DNA of 64,000 nt from Phycicoccus sp. Soil748 (GTDB taxonomy: Bacteria > Actinomycetota > Actinomycetes > Actinomycetales > Dermatophilaceae), in contig NZ_LMSC01000006.1 in assembly GCF_001428025.1 (NCBI RefSeq), positions 428,582 through 492,581 on the forward strand, written 5' to 3'. Positions 51,667 through 60,087 of this stretch are shown here, piece by piece. Under the pieces are notes generated by a model that was given only the letters and a program-made list of their open reading frames with translations, did no database searches and was not told the origin of the DNA. A program made the position numbers and the translations under genes. Positions within the stretch are counted from its first letter, which is position 1. Every line of letters begins with the position of its first letter.

Positions 51667-52789
51667 GACGGGCTCCTGCCTGGGCGACGCCCGCTGAAGG
51701 CGCATCGGGGCGGGCGACGAGTGCCAGCTGCGACCGGAAGTACGGATCGGACAGGACGTCGTGGACGACTTCGACCGTCTTGCCGGTGCGCGGTGCGTGG
51801 ACCATGCCGCCCTGCCCGTCATAGATGCCGACGTGGTGGAAGGCGCCGGGTGGATCGCCGGGGGAGCGGAAGAAGAGCAAGTCACCGGCCCGCAGTCTGG
51901 ACCCCGCGGGGACCTTGGGCAGCGCAGCGGCCTGTGCGTCGGTGACTCGGGGGAGGCTCATGCCGGTCGCCTGGTGGTAGGCGTACTGGACGAGGGAGGA
52001 GCAGTCGAAGCCGACCGTGTCCCCGCCCGGCCCGAAGCCTCTGCCCGGACCGCCGATGCCGCCCCCGCCCCAGCTGTAGGGAGTGCCGAGGACCTGGAGA
52101 GCAGAAGCAACCGCGTTGGAACCCGGCGTGCCGTCTCCGGCGTAGTCGGCATCGGAGTAGCAGCTGGCGGAGAGGACGGTCGGGTCCGCCACGATCTGGC
52201 GGGCGAGCGGTTCCCAGCGGGCGTAGGCATCCGGCAGGGCGCTGGCCTGGACCGCCTGAGCAGCGTCCGTCACCGTCATGGCCTCGAACCCCTTGACCTT
52301 CAGCAGCCCCCGCTGGCTGCCCTTGCCGCCCTCGTAGAACATGCGCGCCGCGGTGGCCGGGTCCATCCGGTCCGCGGCTGCACCCCAGGCCGCTCGTTGC
52401 TGGAACAGCCCCACACTGTCGAGGTGGCCCGTGGGCACGTTGGTCAGGCTCGACTCCTGCAATGAGGTCGCGACTGCGACGACCCACCCGTACGCGGGGA
52501 CGCCGAGCTGGCGACCCACGGCAACGATGGTCTGGGCGTTCGCCAGCTGTTCAGGTGTGAGACCGGCGGCTTGCGTGCGGTTCGTAGTGCCGGTGAGGGT
52601 CGTGCATGAGCTCTGAGGAGAGCTCGGACCCGAGTCCCCTCCACCGGTGACGACTAGCAGCATCAGCAACCCGACCGCCAGGCCACCGACCACCACGACC
52701 GGGAGAGCGATCAACGCTAAGCGGATCAGTCGACGGAGGACCACCTTGCGGGCGACTTGAAGGCCAGCGGCGACCAGCGGGGCGGGCAC
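51653..52789 (-). CDS. Bifunctional wall hydrolase: transglycosylase-like and NlpC/P60 (VirB1-like)
   Basis: 378 residues from GTG 52789, with ggagg just upstream. One membrane helix (about residues 23-46) is followed by a lysozyme-like domain with a catalytic-type Glu in S-L-Q-E-S-S-L near residue 112. A NlpC/P60 peptidase domain comes last, with Cys in F-D-C-S-S-L-V-Q-Y and His in F-H-H-V-G-I-Y. Such two-domain enzymes (as in pCW3/Tn916-type systems) open the peptidoglycan for the conjugation channel. It follows the TcpC-like gene directly. Confidence 0.9.
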   Translation of the reverse strand: MPAPLVAAGLQVARKVVLRRLIRLALIALPVVVVGGLAVGLLMLLVVTGGGDSGPSSPQSSCTTLTGTTNRTQAAGLTPEQLANAQTIVAVGRQLGVPAYGWVVAVATSLQESSLTNVPTGHLDSVGLFQQRAAWGAAADRMDPATAARMFYEGGKGSQRGLLKVKGFEAMTVTDAAQAVQASALPDAYARWEPLARQIVADPTVLSASCYSDADYAGDGTPGSNAVASALQVLGTPYSWGGGGIGGPGRGFGPGGDTVGFDCSSLVQYAYHQATGMSLPRVTDAQAAALPKVPAGSRLRAGDLLFFRSPGDPPGAFHHVGIYDGQGGMVHAPRTGKTVEVVHDVLSDPYFRSQLALVARPDAPSAGVAQAGARHVGP

Positions 52790-52790
52790 G

Positions 52791-53435
52791 TCAGCCTCCG
52801 GTCCCGGTCGTGGTCGGTTGTAGAGCGGGAGTGGAGGCTCCAGGTGGGGCATCGTCCGGAGCGAGGCTGTCCGCCTGCCACGTGCCTGCCTGCTGGACCA
52901 CGCCGACGGCGATCCGGCCACCATCCGTGGGGACACTCACGGTGGCCCTGTCCGTGGCGATCGTCCTGATGGCTGCGTCACCGGTGACTCTGGTGGCAGG
53001 AACCTGGGTGGGGTCGGCGCCTTCCATGGACTTGGTGAGGCGAGTTGTGGCCCAGGGCTTCATGCCCTCGATCCACTGGCCCTCGCCACCAGCCGTGTGC
53101 GTCCACGCGGTCACGAACGCCGTGGCCACCTTGACCGGTGACCGGCCGGTCGATGCGGAGGTCGCAGGCGCCGTGGTCGAGGTGGAGCCGGGTGTGGTGG
53201 AGGTGGTTGCCGGCGACGGGTCAGGGACGGTCGCGGACACCGTGGGTTCGCCGCCCGCGAGGTTTGAGGCGGCCGATCTGGACGCGGGTGTTCTGTTGTC
53301 GGACGCCGGACCAGAGCCGCCGGTGAGTCGTCCGAGAGCAGCAAAGACGACGAGTACGGCAACCGTGGTGATGGCCAGGTTGCGCCACGACCACAGAGGC
53401 CACCTCATCGCCCGGCCCACGTCGCTGCCGGTCAT
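52791..53435 (-). CDS. T4SS inner-membrane protein, TcpC/VirB8-like
   Basis: 214 residues: short cytoplasmic N-terminus, one membrane helix (about 21-38), a long Ser/Thr/Pro-rich extracellular linker, then an alpha+beta domain (V-A-T-A-F-V-T-A-W-T-H, L-T-K-S-M-E-G) compatible with the NTF2-like fold of VirB8/TcpC. That assignment rests on layout and position between VirB6-like and VirB1-like genes, not on a strong motif. It overlaps the VirB6-like gene by 4 bases. Confidence 0.65.
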   Translation of the reverse strand: MTGSDVGRAMRWPLWSWRNLAITTVAVLVVFAALGRLTGGSGPASDNRTPASRSAASNLAGGEPTVSATVPDPSPATTSTTPGSTSTTAPATSASTGRSPVKVATAFVTAWTHTAGGEGQWIEGMKPWATTRLTKSMEGADPTQVPATRVTGDAAIRTIATDRATVSVPTDGGRIAVGVVQQAGTWQADSLAPDDAPPGASTPALQPTTTGTGG

Positions 53436-55441
53436 CCCTCGGGCCGTTCCTGAAGCGCCAGCACAGTGCGCTTGGTGTCAGGGTCGTACACGCGAGGACC
53501 AACGCCGTCAGGTCGGATCTCGGTGTGTGAGTCGTGGGCGTAGGTGGGCAGCTCGCGGGCGTCGGCGGGTATCTCGTCCACGAGCACTCCCGAGAGTGCC
53601 CGGCCGGGGCTGTTCGCGGGTGGGGTGAGGTCGGGGTTGGCCTCCCGAGCGCTTGCGGCCAAGGCGTAGGCCGGGTCCTTGGACGGATGCCGGTGATCGG
53701 CGCCCACCGAGACCGCGCGGTCCTCGTGTGCGTGGGAGCGGCTCGAGTCGATGCGGGGCGCTTCCACCGCGGCCAGGCTGGGGCGCTGCGCATATGGCGA
53801 AGAGAGTTGCCGCTCGCGGATCGGCGAGTGGTCCGGCCGCCCGAAGGCCTCGGAGGGGAGGTGGGACATGCGATACCGGAATCCAGTCGTGGCCATGGCC
53901 GGCAGGGGCCCGGCGCCGTGGTCTGGTGCCTGACGTTCCTCGGCGAGCTCGTGGTCAGCGTCCTTCATGGCGTTCTTGGTCGCCAATCGACTGGAGGTGT
54001 AACGCCAGACCTCACTCCCACCGCGCTTGAGCCACCGTGGACCACCGGACTGGCCGAGGATGCTAGTGAAGCTCAGCAGCGGGTACAGCACGATGAATGC
54101 GACCACGGTCGTGACCAGGCACAGGACGATGCCCAGGACGCCCATGCCGGTCGTGGTGGAGCGGGTCAGGACCGCGGAGATGATGGTGGCGTGCACGGCT
54201 GAGCCTGCGGAGAAGGCGATGACGTTGACGACGGCTGCCCCACCCATGGCGAAGACGCGACGGACGATGGAGGCCATCGGCGCCATGACGCCCACGACGG
54301 CGATGGCCGGGAACATCATCACGAGCAGTCGCAGCATCACGAGTCCGGCGAACAGGAAGATGTCGGCGACGAGCCGGAAGAGGAGGGTGAAGGTCGACCC
54401 CAGGGCCACCATGACGCCGGTGCCGGCCCTGCCTCCGGACTTGCCTTGGAGGTATCCGTAGGCGACGGGGTCCTTGTCCTGGATCTCGGCGGCGGTCTTC
54501 TTCCAGGTCTCCTGCTTCTTCTCGGCGATCCGTTTGCCGGCCTCGGGGTCCTGCTCCGCCTGCTTGGCTTCGGCCCAGGTGAAGGCGCTGGCCTTGAACA
54601 GCGCCGGCCCCCATCTCTTGGCAGCAGGGGAGTCCGTGGCTCCGAGCTCGCCACGCAGCCAGTTGTCGTAGAGCACGCGGTCCACCACGAGTGCGCCCTG
54701 TGCCCGTGCGGGATCACTCGTCGCTGGGAGGTTCGTCAGCCCGCTGACGCCCGCACTGATGGAGGAGACGCTGGTGGACACCGTGTCGTCGAAGAAGCTG
54801 GCGACGCGGCTGGGGTACTGACCGATGCCGGCGACGATCGCCAGGACCAGCAGGGCCCATGCCCCGGCAGACGCTGCGGACGAAAGGCGGCCCTGCATGG
54901 AGTAGAGCAGGAGCAGAACGCCCACTCCGACCAGGGCGGTCGCGCCCCAAGGGCTCCAGATCGAGTCGTGGAGGCGCTGGGTCACGGCCGTGACCACGTC
55001 GTCGAGGGGTGCCATGTACTGGTCGGGGTGGGCGACCTTGTTGTGCAGCCCGTTTGACGCGGCAGCACCCCAGGTGGCGGCCGAGATCAGGAAGTTGCCG
55101 GTCGCGGTGTCGATGCTCGCGTCGATGTCCCGGACACCGCCACCACAGCCGAGGTCGTAGCTGTGCCACCCCAGTCCCGCGTAGCCGTACTGCTCGTACA
55201 CGCTGGTCTGCGGGTTGTCGACGAACGGATCCCTCGGCTCAGGTGCAGTGGTCGGTCCCGGGTCGAGGAACCCCGTGATCCCACCACCGGGGAGCTGCGC
55301 CGTGGGCGCGTCCTTGCAGTCGGGCACCCCCGGTATCGACGGAGCCGCACTGGCCGCACCCGCCATACCCGCGGTGAGGCCGACGAGGATCGCAACGATG
55401 GCAAGCGCTCGGCGGGCGGTGGCTCGCACGGTGCCGGCCAT
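53432..55441 (-). CDS. T4SS polytopic channel protein, VirB6/TrbL-like
   Basis: 669 residues from ATG 55441, one base after the VirB4 stop region. A signal peptide or first helix ends A-S-A-A. An extracellular part with Cys residues follows, then about six or seven membrane helices in residues 180-490 (for example A-L-V-G-V-G-V-L-L-L-L-Y and L-V-M-L-R-L-L-V-M-M-F-P-A-I-A-V-V-G-V). The 180-residue C-terminal tail is hydrophilic and His/Pro/Asp-rich. The layout matches the large VirB6-type subunits of Gram-positive T4SSs, with a long cytoplasmic tail that may contact the ATPase. Confidence 0.8.
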   Translation of the reverse strand: MAGTVRATARRALAIVAILVGLTAGMAGAASAAPSIPGVPDCKDAPTAQLPGGGITGFLDPGPTTAPEPRDPFVDNPQTSVYEQYGYAGLGWHSYDLGCGGGVRDIDASIDTATGNFLISAATWGAAASNGLHNKVAHPDQYMAPLDDVVTAVTQRLHDSIWSPWGATALVGVGVLLLLYSMQGRLSSAASAGAWALLVLAIVAGIGQYPSRVASFFDDTVSTSVSSISAGVSGLTNLPATSDPARAQGALVVDRVLYDNWLRGELGATDSPAAKRWGPALFKASAFTWAEAKQAEQDPEAGKRIAEKKQETWKKTAAEIQDKDPVAYGYLQGKSGGRAGTGVMVALGSTFTLLFRLVADIFLFAGLVMLRLLVMMFPAIAVVGVMAPMASIVRRVFAMGGAAVVNVIAFSAGSAVHATIISAVLTRSTTTGMGVLGIVLCLVTTVVAFIVLYPLLSFTSILGQSGGPRWLKRGGSEVWRYTSSRLATKNAMKDADHELAEERQAPDHGAGPLPAMATTGFRYRMSHLPSEAFGRPDHSPIRERQLSSPYAQRPSLAAVEAPRIDSSRSHAHEDRAVSVGADHRHPSKDPAYALAASAREANPDLTPPANSPGRALSGVLVDEIPADARELPTYAHDSHTEIRPDGVGPRVYDPDTKRTVLALQERPEG

Positions 55442-55442
55442 G

Positions 55443-57998
55443 TCAGGCGCTCTCTCGCTCGTCAGCCCCCGACTCGTCTGCACCCTCGCGCTGTTCGTCG
55501 GAGGCGCTGGAACGGGTCACCCGGTTGAGAGCCTTCTCCGGCTGCGCCGTGGTGTTGAGCGCCTCAAGCAGTCGGGGGTGGGCGGACAGATCCATCCGGA
55601 TGCGCTCGATGCCTCCGGTGCCGTCGCTGAAGATGAACTCGCGAGACCCACGCCGACCTTCACGCGTCGGTCGCGACAGGGTGCCGAAGATGGACTCGTA
55701 GCCCATCCCCTCGCGGATGCCTGGGAGGAACCGCAGCGCATCGCGTTGGGCGTCCTCCCCGGTGAGCCGTCCGATGAAGGCCGCGGAGATGAGGTTGGCC
55801 AGGTCCAGCTTGAGCAGGTCGGCGGGGTTCTGCGACGCCATGAGCACGCGGGTGTTGTGCTTCCGAGAGTCCCTCGCCGCTCGGTCGATGAACCGGCGAC
55901 CGGTGCTGAACGTCGACAGCGCCCAGGCCTCGTCGATGAAGATTCCCTTGCGGGCGTTGACGTCGCCGAGGTACATGCCTCGCTGGGTGAGCCACGCCGC
56001 CAGGTAGAGCACGCACATGGACAGGCGCTCGTCGAGGTCCTCGCTGTTGGCAGTCGCCTCGTCGGGCAAGGCAAGCCCGCGCAGGCTGTAGACCGTCAGC
56101 AGCGGCTCGGTCCGCTCGTAGTCCTGCATGTACCCGCTGGGGAAGATCAGACGACCGTGGCTGGTCTTGGCAGCCTCGGTGAGGAAGTCGGCCATGTACC
56201 CGGCGTGCCGGGCAAGGTCGGGGTCGCCCTCGAGGTGACGCAGATGGTTGACGACGTCGTGCGTCGAGGAGGTGGAGGATGCGCGGACCGCTCCAACAGC
56301 ACGCATGAGCGCGACCTCGGTCAGGACGTGGTCCTGCAGCTGCCGCGGCAGCATGGCGCGCAGAACGCTCGACGTGAGCAGCCGCCTGGTGTCCTCGGCC
56401 TGGTTCTGGGCGGCCTTCCAGTCGAGCTCGGAGTCGTAGTGCTCTCGCTTCGGGTTCGCGATGACCCGGTAGGTGCACAGCGAGCCGGCCGGGGCGTCGA
56501 GCAGGTCGATGGCCTGTGACACGTCCGCAAGCTCGGGGAGGCGGCACAACGCGGTGAGCCGGCCGGAGGGGTCCAGCACCGTCCAGGGCACGCCCTGCAG
56601 CACGGTGCGGTAGATAATGTTGCCGCCGGCGGTCGACTTGCCGCCACCCAGTCCGGCGCAGAGCACGGCGAGTCCCGACTCCTCTCGGGTCTCTGTGGTT
56701 TCCCACGGCTCCCAGGTGACGACGCGGGCACTGGTCCCGGAGGTCTCACCGAGGTGGATCCCGACCCGGTCACCGACCTTCGCAGTGGCTGCGGGCACGG
56801 CGGCCGCAAGCGTCGTCACAGGCATTCGCCGCTTGTATGCCGTCGAGGCGAGCTTCTCGCCGGGGATGAACTCCCGGGCCACCGCGTACTGGTCGGCCGG
56901 CCGGGCGATCGTGACCTGCGGGGCGAACAGCTTGCGAAGCAGGCTGGCGCGTTCGAGCGCTTCCTCCTCAGTGGTGCCGGAGACGGCGAGGCGGTACCAG
57001 CCCGTGGTCCGGGTCGACAGACCCGAGAGGCCCATGGAGATCTCGTCCTCGACATTGAGGGCCTTGTCGGCCTGGCGGTCAAGAGCTCCCGGGGCCGGCT
57101 CGTGGTGCTCGAGCTCGTAGTGGTCCTTCTGCGCCCTGATCTTCTGGATGTTGCGGCGCATGGCCATGCCGACCTTGGCGGAGTCCTCGATGGTCACCCG
57201 TGCCGACCACTCGACGGGGAAGCCGAGCTGGTCCGTGCGCTGCATCCACGGGATGCCCGACGGGATCTCGAGGTCGGTCATCCGTCCCACCGACAGGACG
57301 CACACGTGGCGCTCGACCCGGAGGTTCTCGTTCTCGCCGAGGACTCGGATGGTGCGCCCGTAGGGCTCAGCGATCCACTGCACGTGGTCGGTGAACTCGT
57401 GCAGGTCCTCCAACTCCCAGCTGCCGTCGTCGACTGCCCCCAGGGTGAGGGGTGCAGGCAGTCCGAGCGAGCAGGACCGGTGCAGGAGCCACTCGAGCTG
57501 ACGTGGAGTCACCGGCACGCCGTCCATGCCCGGAGAAGCCATGATCTCGTCCGTGGCCCGGATCTGCTTCGAGAGGGCCGCGACCTCCCGGTCGGAGAAC
57601 GTCCCGGCCAGGCCGCCCAGCGCCTTATGCAACCCCTTGCGGGCAGGGATCTCAACGCCGGCGTAGACCTCTTTGTCAGCCATGCTGCGACCGGCGAGGT
57701 GGTGCTGGTCGGTCAGGAGGTGTTCCCGCCACGCGGGAAGCGGCGCTGGCGCATTGTGGTCGTGCGCCGCGGCCCAATGGCTGACCGGGTACGGGCGGGT
57801 CGTGGACCGGATGTGGATGCTTCGCTTGACCAGCTGCGCGTAGGCGTCCGCGCAGTCGATGATCAGCTGCTCGCGCACGGCGTCGGGTCGGAACGACCAG
57901 CCCTGCGCATCGAGCAGGTACCAGGCGTAGATCTTGTCTGCGGTGACCGTGCAATGGCCGCTGATGCGGCGTAGTGACAGTCCGGCCTTGGCGCTCAT
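55443..57998 (-). CDS. T4SS ATPase, VirB4/TraC-like
   Basis: 851 residues. Walker A G-L-G-G-G-K-S-T lies near residue 448 and Walker B G-I-F-I-D-E-A-W near residue 686, followed by the VirB4 motif A-S-Q-N-P-A-D. The N-terminal 400 residues are the family-typical CagE/TrbE-like region. The size is normal for VirB4. It powers assembly and substrate handling of the conjugation channel. It overlaps the VirB3-like gene by 4 bases. Confidence 0.92.
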   Translation of the reverse strand: MSAKAGLSLRRISGHCTVTADKIYAWYLLDAQGWSFRPDAVREQLIIDCADAYAQLVKRSIHIRSTTRPYPVSHWAAAHDHNAPAPLPAWREHLLTDQHHLAGRSMADKEVYAGVEIPARKGLHKALGGLAGTFSDREVAALSKQIRATDEIMASPGMDGVPVTPRQLEWLLHRSCSLGLPAPLTLGAVDDGSWELEDLHEFTDHVQWIAEPYGRTIRVLGENENLRVERHVCVLSVGRMTDLEIPSGIPWMQRTDQLGFPVEWSARVTIEDSAKVGMAMRRNIQKIRAQKDHYELEHHEPAPGALDRQADKALNVEDEISMGLSGLSTRTTGWYRLAVSGTTEEEALERASLLRKLFAPQVTIARPADQYAVAREFIPGEKLASTAYKRRMPVTTLAAAVPAATAKVGDRVGIHLGETSGTSARVVTWEPWETTETREESGLAVLCAGLGGGKSTAGGNIIYRTVLQGVPWTVLDPSGRLTALCRLPELADVSQAIDLLDAPAGSLCTYRVIANPKREHYDSELDWKAAQNQAEDTRRLLTSSVLRAMLPRQLQDHVLTEVALMRAVGAVRASSTSSTHDVVNHLRHLEGDPDLARHAGYMADFLTEAAKTSHGRLIFPSGYMQDYERTEPLLTVYSLRGLALPDEATANSEDLDERLSMCVLYLAAWLTQRGMYLGDVNARKGIFIDEAWALSTFSTGRRFIDRAARDSRKHNTRVLMASQNPADLLKLDLANLISAAFIGRLTGEDAQRDALRFLPGIREGMGYESIFGTLSRPTREGRRGSREFIFSDGTGGIERIRMDLSAHPRLLEALNTTAQPEKALNRVTRSSASDEQREGADESGADERESA

Positions 57999-58420
57999 AC
58001 AGCGACCTCCTCGTCGGGTGCCCCAACAGCTCGACGTGCACTCCTGCGTTCCGCACGGCTCAGGCGTGCGGGAACGGCCCGGACCCGAGCCGGCTGGAAC
58101 GAGCCCATCATCGGTTTGGTCTGCTCTCGTGGCGCCCCGACCTCGTGGGCAAACCCGGTGAGCACCGAGCTCAAGGGCCGGTCCGCGTCGACCACGCTGA
58201 GGATCAGTCGCGTCAGGCCGACCGTGGCCAGCAGGCTGTACGCGAGGCTGAAGAACCCCAGTCCGATCCCCAGGCGACGCTCGATGACCTGCAGGAGCAC
58301 GAAGACCAAGGCGCCCACGGCGTAGGCCACGTAGCGGGCGCGAAACGGCAACGTCTTGTTCGGTGGGCCGAGCCAGACGGCGTTGACGTTGTAGATCTCA
58401 TCGTCGACGAGGAGGCGCAT
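57995..58420 (-). CDS. T4SS small membrane protein, VirB3/TcpE-like
   Basis: 141 residues. Two adjacent membrane helices (about residues 30-45 and 53-72) and a basic Arg/Ala-rich C-terminal tail. The position between the putative VirB2 and VirB4 genes and the two-helix layout fit VirB3 or the TcpE/PrgI group. No sequence motif decides between them. Confidence 0.72.
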   Translation of the reverse strand: MRLLVDDEIYNVNAVWLGPPNKTLPFRARYVAYAVGALVFVLLQVIERRLGIGLGFFSLAYSLLATVGLTRLILSVVDADRPLSSVLTGFAHEVGAPREQTKPMMGSFQPARVRAVPARLSRAERRSARRAVGAPDEEVAV

Positions 58421-58424
58421 CTGA

Positions 58425-58679
58425 TCATCCGGTGATCAGGCTGGCCATCCAGGCGCCCAGGTTGTCGGCCTTGCCGCTTGTCGCAAGACCCAAGACGCCC
58501 AGGGCGACGACGACGCCAGCGACCACCTTCATGGCCTTGGCGTTGTCGCCACGTTGGGCCAGCACGAAGAGCATCACCGCGATGAGCAACAACAACAGCG
58601 GGATGACGTTGTCTTTGATCCAGGACTGAAGGCCGCCGGTGCTCGCGGCCGCAACCACAGTGGTGTTCAGGGTCTGCAT
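58425..58679 (-). CDS. T4SS small hydrophobic protein, VirB2/TcpD-like
   Basis: 84 residues from ATG 58679, ribosome site ggggaa. Two hydrophobic helices (I-P-L-L-L-L-L-I-A-V-M-L-F-V-L and V-V-A-G-V-V-V-A-L-G-V-L-G-L-A) are joined by a short polar loop with G-D-N-A-K. This is the size and topology of VirB2 pilins or TcpD. It is the first gene of the T4SS operon. The same frame is open further upstream but lacks plausible protein sequence. Confidence 0.75.
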   Translation of the reverse strand: MQTLNTTVVAAASTGGLQSWIKDNVIPLLLLLIAVMLFVLAQRGDNAKAMKVVAGVVVALGVLGLATSGKADNLGAWMASLITG

Positions 58680-59262
58680 GGTCGTTCCCCAATCGGTTGG
58701 TGCGGGTGGCCACCCACACCAGCCATTAAGTCGCCCGATACACCCCGAGTCCACCGATTGTCCTGGTTCGAGTCTACTTCTTACGCTTTGTTTACCCTTA
58801 TGCCGTCTAGGCACTCATCCAGTGTGACGCGCCCAGACCTGCGGAGACTGGCCCTTCGGGTGTCGCATCGCGCCCGGGGCAAGCACGTCCTGACCTGACC
58901 GCAGTCCACCAGCCGGGCGACCTGGGACGTCCAGGCGGGCGGGCCGGTGCTGCGCGATGTCGCTCTGCTAGCGCAGACTGCTCGGCAACCATGCCGCGAC
59001 GACGACGCCACCTTCGGTCATCGTCGGTGGAAGCACTGAATTCACCATCGCTTTTCTGCCGTCTCGAACCTTGGCAGTCACCCCTGGAACGACTGGATCT
59101 TCGGGTTTGAAGCCAGGGAACAATGAAGCTCGCTTAGGACGGCGGGATCTAGGCGACGACACGGACCCCTCGGTCCGGGAGCGCGGGGTTGGATCGGTTC
59201 TCGGGGTTCACAGTCAGTCGGCGACTAGGAGCGAGACACTTCGATGGCCTTATGCCCCAGCG
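58680..59262. other. 583-bp region without clear gene, upstream of the T4SS operon
   Basis: No frame on either strand looks like a conserved protein. A 64-codon minus-strand frame (58968-59162) is the best of several short ones and is not convincing. An AT-richer stretch lies at about 58,725-58,800 and probably holds the T4SS operon promoter. A transfer origin could also lie here, but I see no diagnostic nick-site motif. Confidence 0.45.
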
Positions 59263-59790
59263 TCAATAGCCGAAGACGTGCAGTCCTCGAACGTTTGTGT
59301 AGTTGCGAGGGGCGAAGAAGGAGGCCATCCGTTTGACCACGGTGTTGTATTCGCGTCGCGGACGCATGGATGAGTTCTGGCGAAGTTCTTGGGGAACCAT
59401 CAAGAAGAGGTAGCTGGCGTGCTCGCATAGATGGCATTTCCAGAAGTCCAAGAAATCCATGTTGTTGATCGTGGTCTTCCCTCGTTCGACCTCGAGGAGG
59501 ATCCCTGTGTTCGTAAGGGGACGATAATAATCCGGCCGGACCGCTCGGTTCTCATAACTGGCGAAGAGGTCACGAGCTTCGTCGCGGAAGCCGAGCTCGC
59601 GAGCGAAGGCGAGAAATGAAGCTTGGACGAGCGCGCTCGATTGACCCGGCGCGTTGGCGGCCTCGATGAGCGTCTGGGCCGCCTCATCGTTGAGGTGGGC
59701 CATCAACTGATCGCTGATCTCGGAGACCTCGCGGTACTCATCCGTGTTTCGGAAGGGCTCTTGGACGAAGATGCTGCGTATCACTGGCAT
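59263..59790 (-). CDS. Candidate PD-(D/E)XK restriction endonuclease
   Basis: 175 residues. A catalytic pattern P86-D87-x12-E100-V-E102 with Lys105 (R-P-D-Y-Y ... L-L-E-V-E-R-G-K) fits a PD-(D/E)XK nuclease of the E-x-E variant seen in BamHI-like enzymes. It is followed by a conserved-looking N-N-M-D-F-L-D-F-W-K-C-H-x-C segment whose two Cys may bind metal. The gene is divergent from a C5 methyltransferase gene, the classic restriction-modification arrangement. The family name is not known to me; the assignment rests on motif and context. Confidence 0.6.
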   Translation of the reverse strand: MPVIRSIFVQEPFRNTDEYREVSEISDQLMAHLNDEAAQTLIEAANAPGQSSALVQASFLAFARELGFRDEARDLFASYENRAVRPDYYRPLTNTGILLEVERGKTTINNMDFLDFWKCHLCEHASYLFLMVPQELRQNSSMRPRREYNTVVKRMASFFAPRNYTNVRGLHVFGY

Positions 59791-60087
59791 ACGTCGAATG
59801 CATACCAGATAGAGGGTGGCTGCGGCGGGGGCCTGCAGGGCATCTAGTGTGGCGGGGCCCGCAGGGCATCAAGGTGCTCAAGAGGGTCCTTCCCTTCGGC
59901 TGGATCACGCCGCTCAATCATGGTCCGGGGCCCCTGTCGGCGTTGCAGCCCAAGACACGTTGCTGCTGAGGTGCTCCCAGACGTCGCAACGCCGCCGCGC
60001 GGGTTGCTCGCGGCTGGGGACGGTCAGTCCCCCCGGTGCCGGTACCAGGTACCCTGGGTCCAGTTAAGCGGAAAGAGGTAGGTCATC
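59791..60087. promoter_or_regulatory. Divergent control region of the endonuclease/methyltransferase pair, with GGTACC repeats
   Basis: 297 bases without a gene. Close to the methyltransferase start it holds three tandem near-copies, GGTGCC (60035-60040), GGTACC (60041-60046) and GGTACC (60048-60053), the last two forming a dyad around a single A. A -10-like TACCCT overlaps the last copy. This is a candidate operator for methyltransferase self-control. Confidence 0.5.

Noticed and set aside
58968-59162. 64-codon minus-strand frame in the gap before the T4SS operon
   Set aside because: No ribosome site, no recognised domain, and composition compatible with noncoding DNA; kept only as a note in the gap entry.
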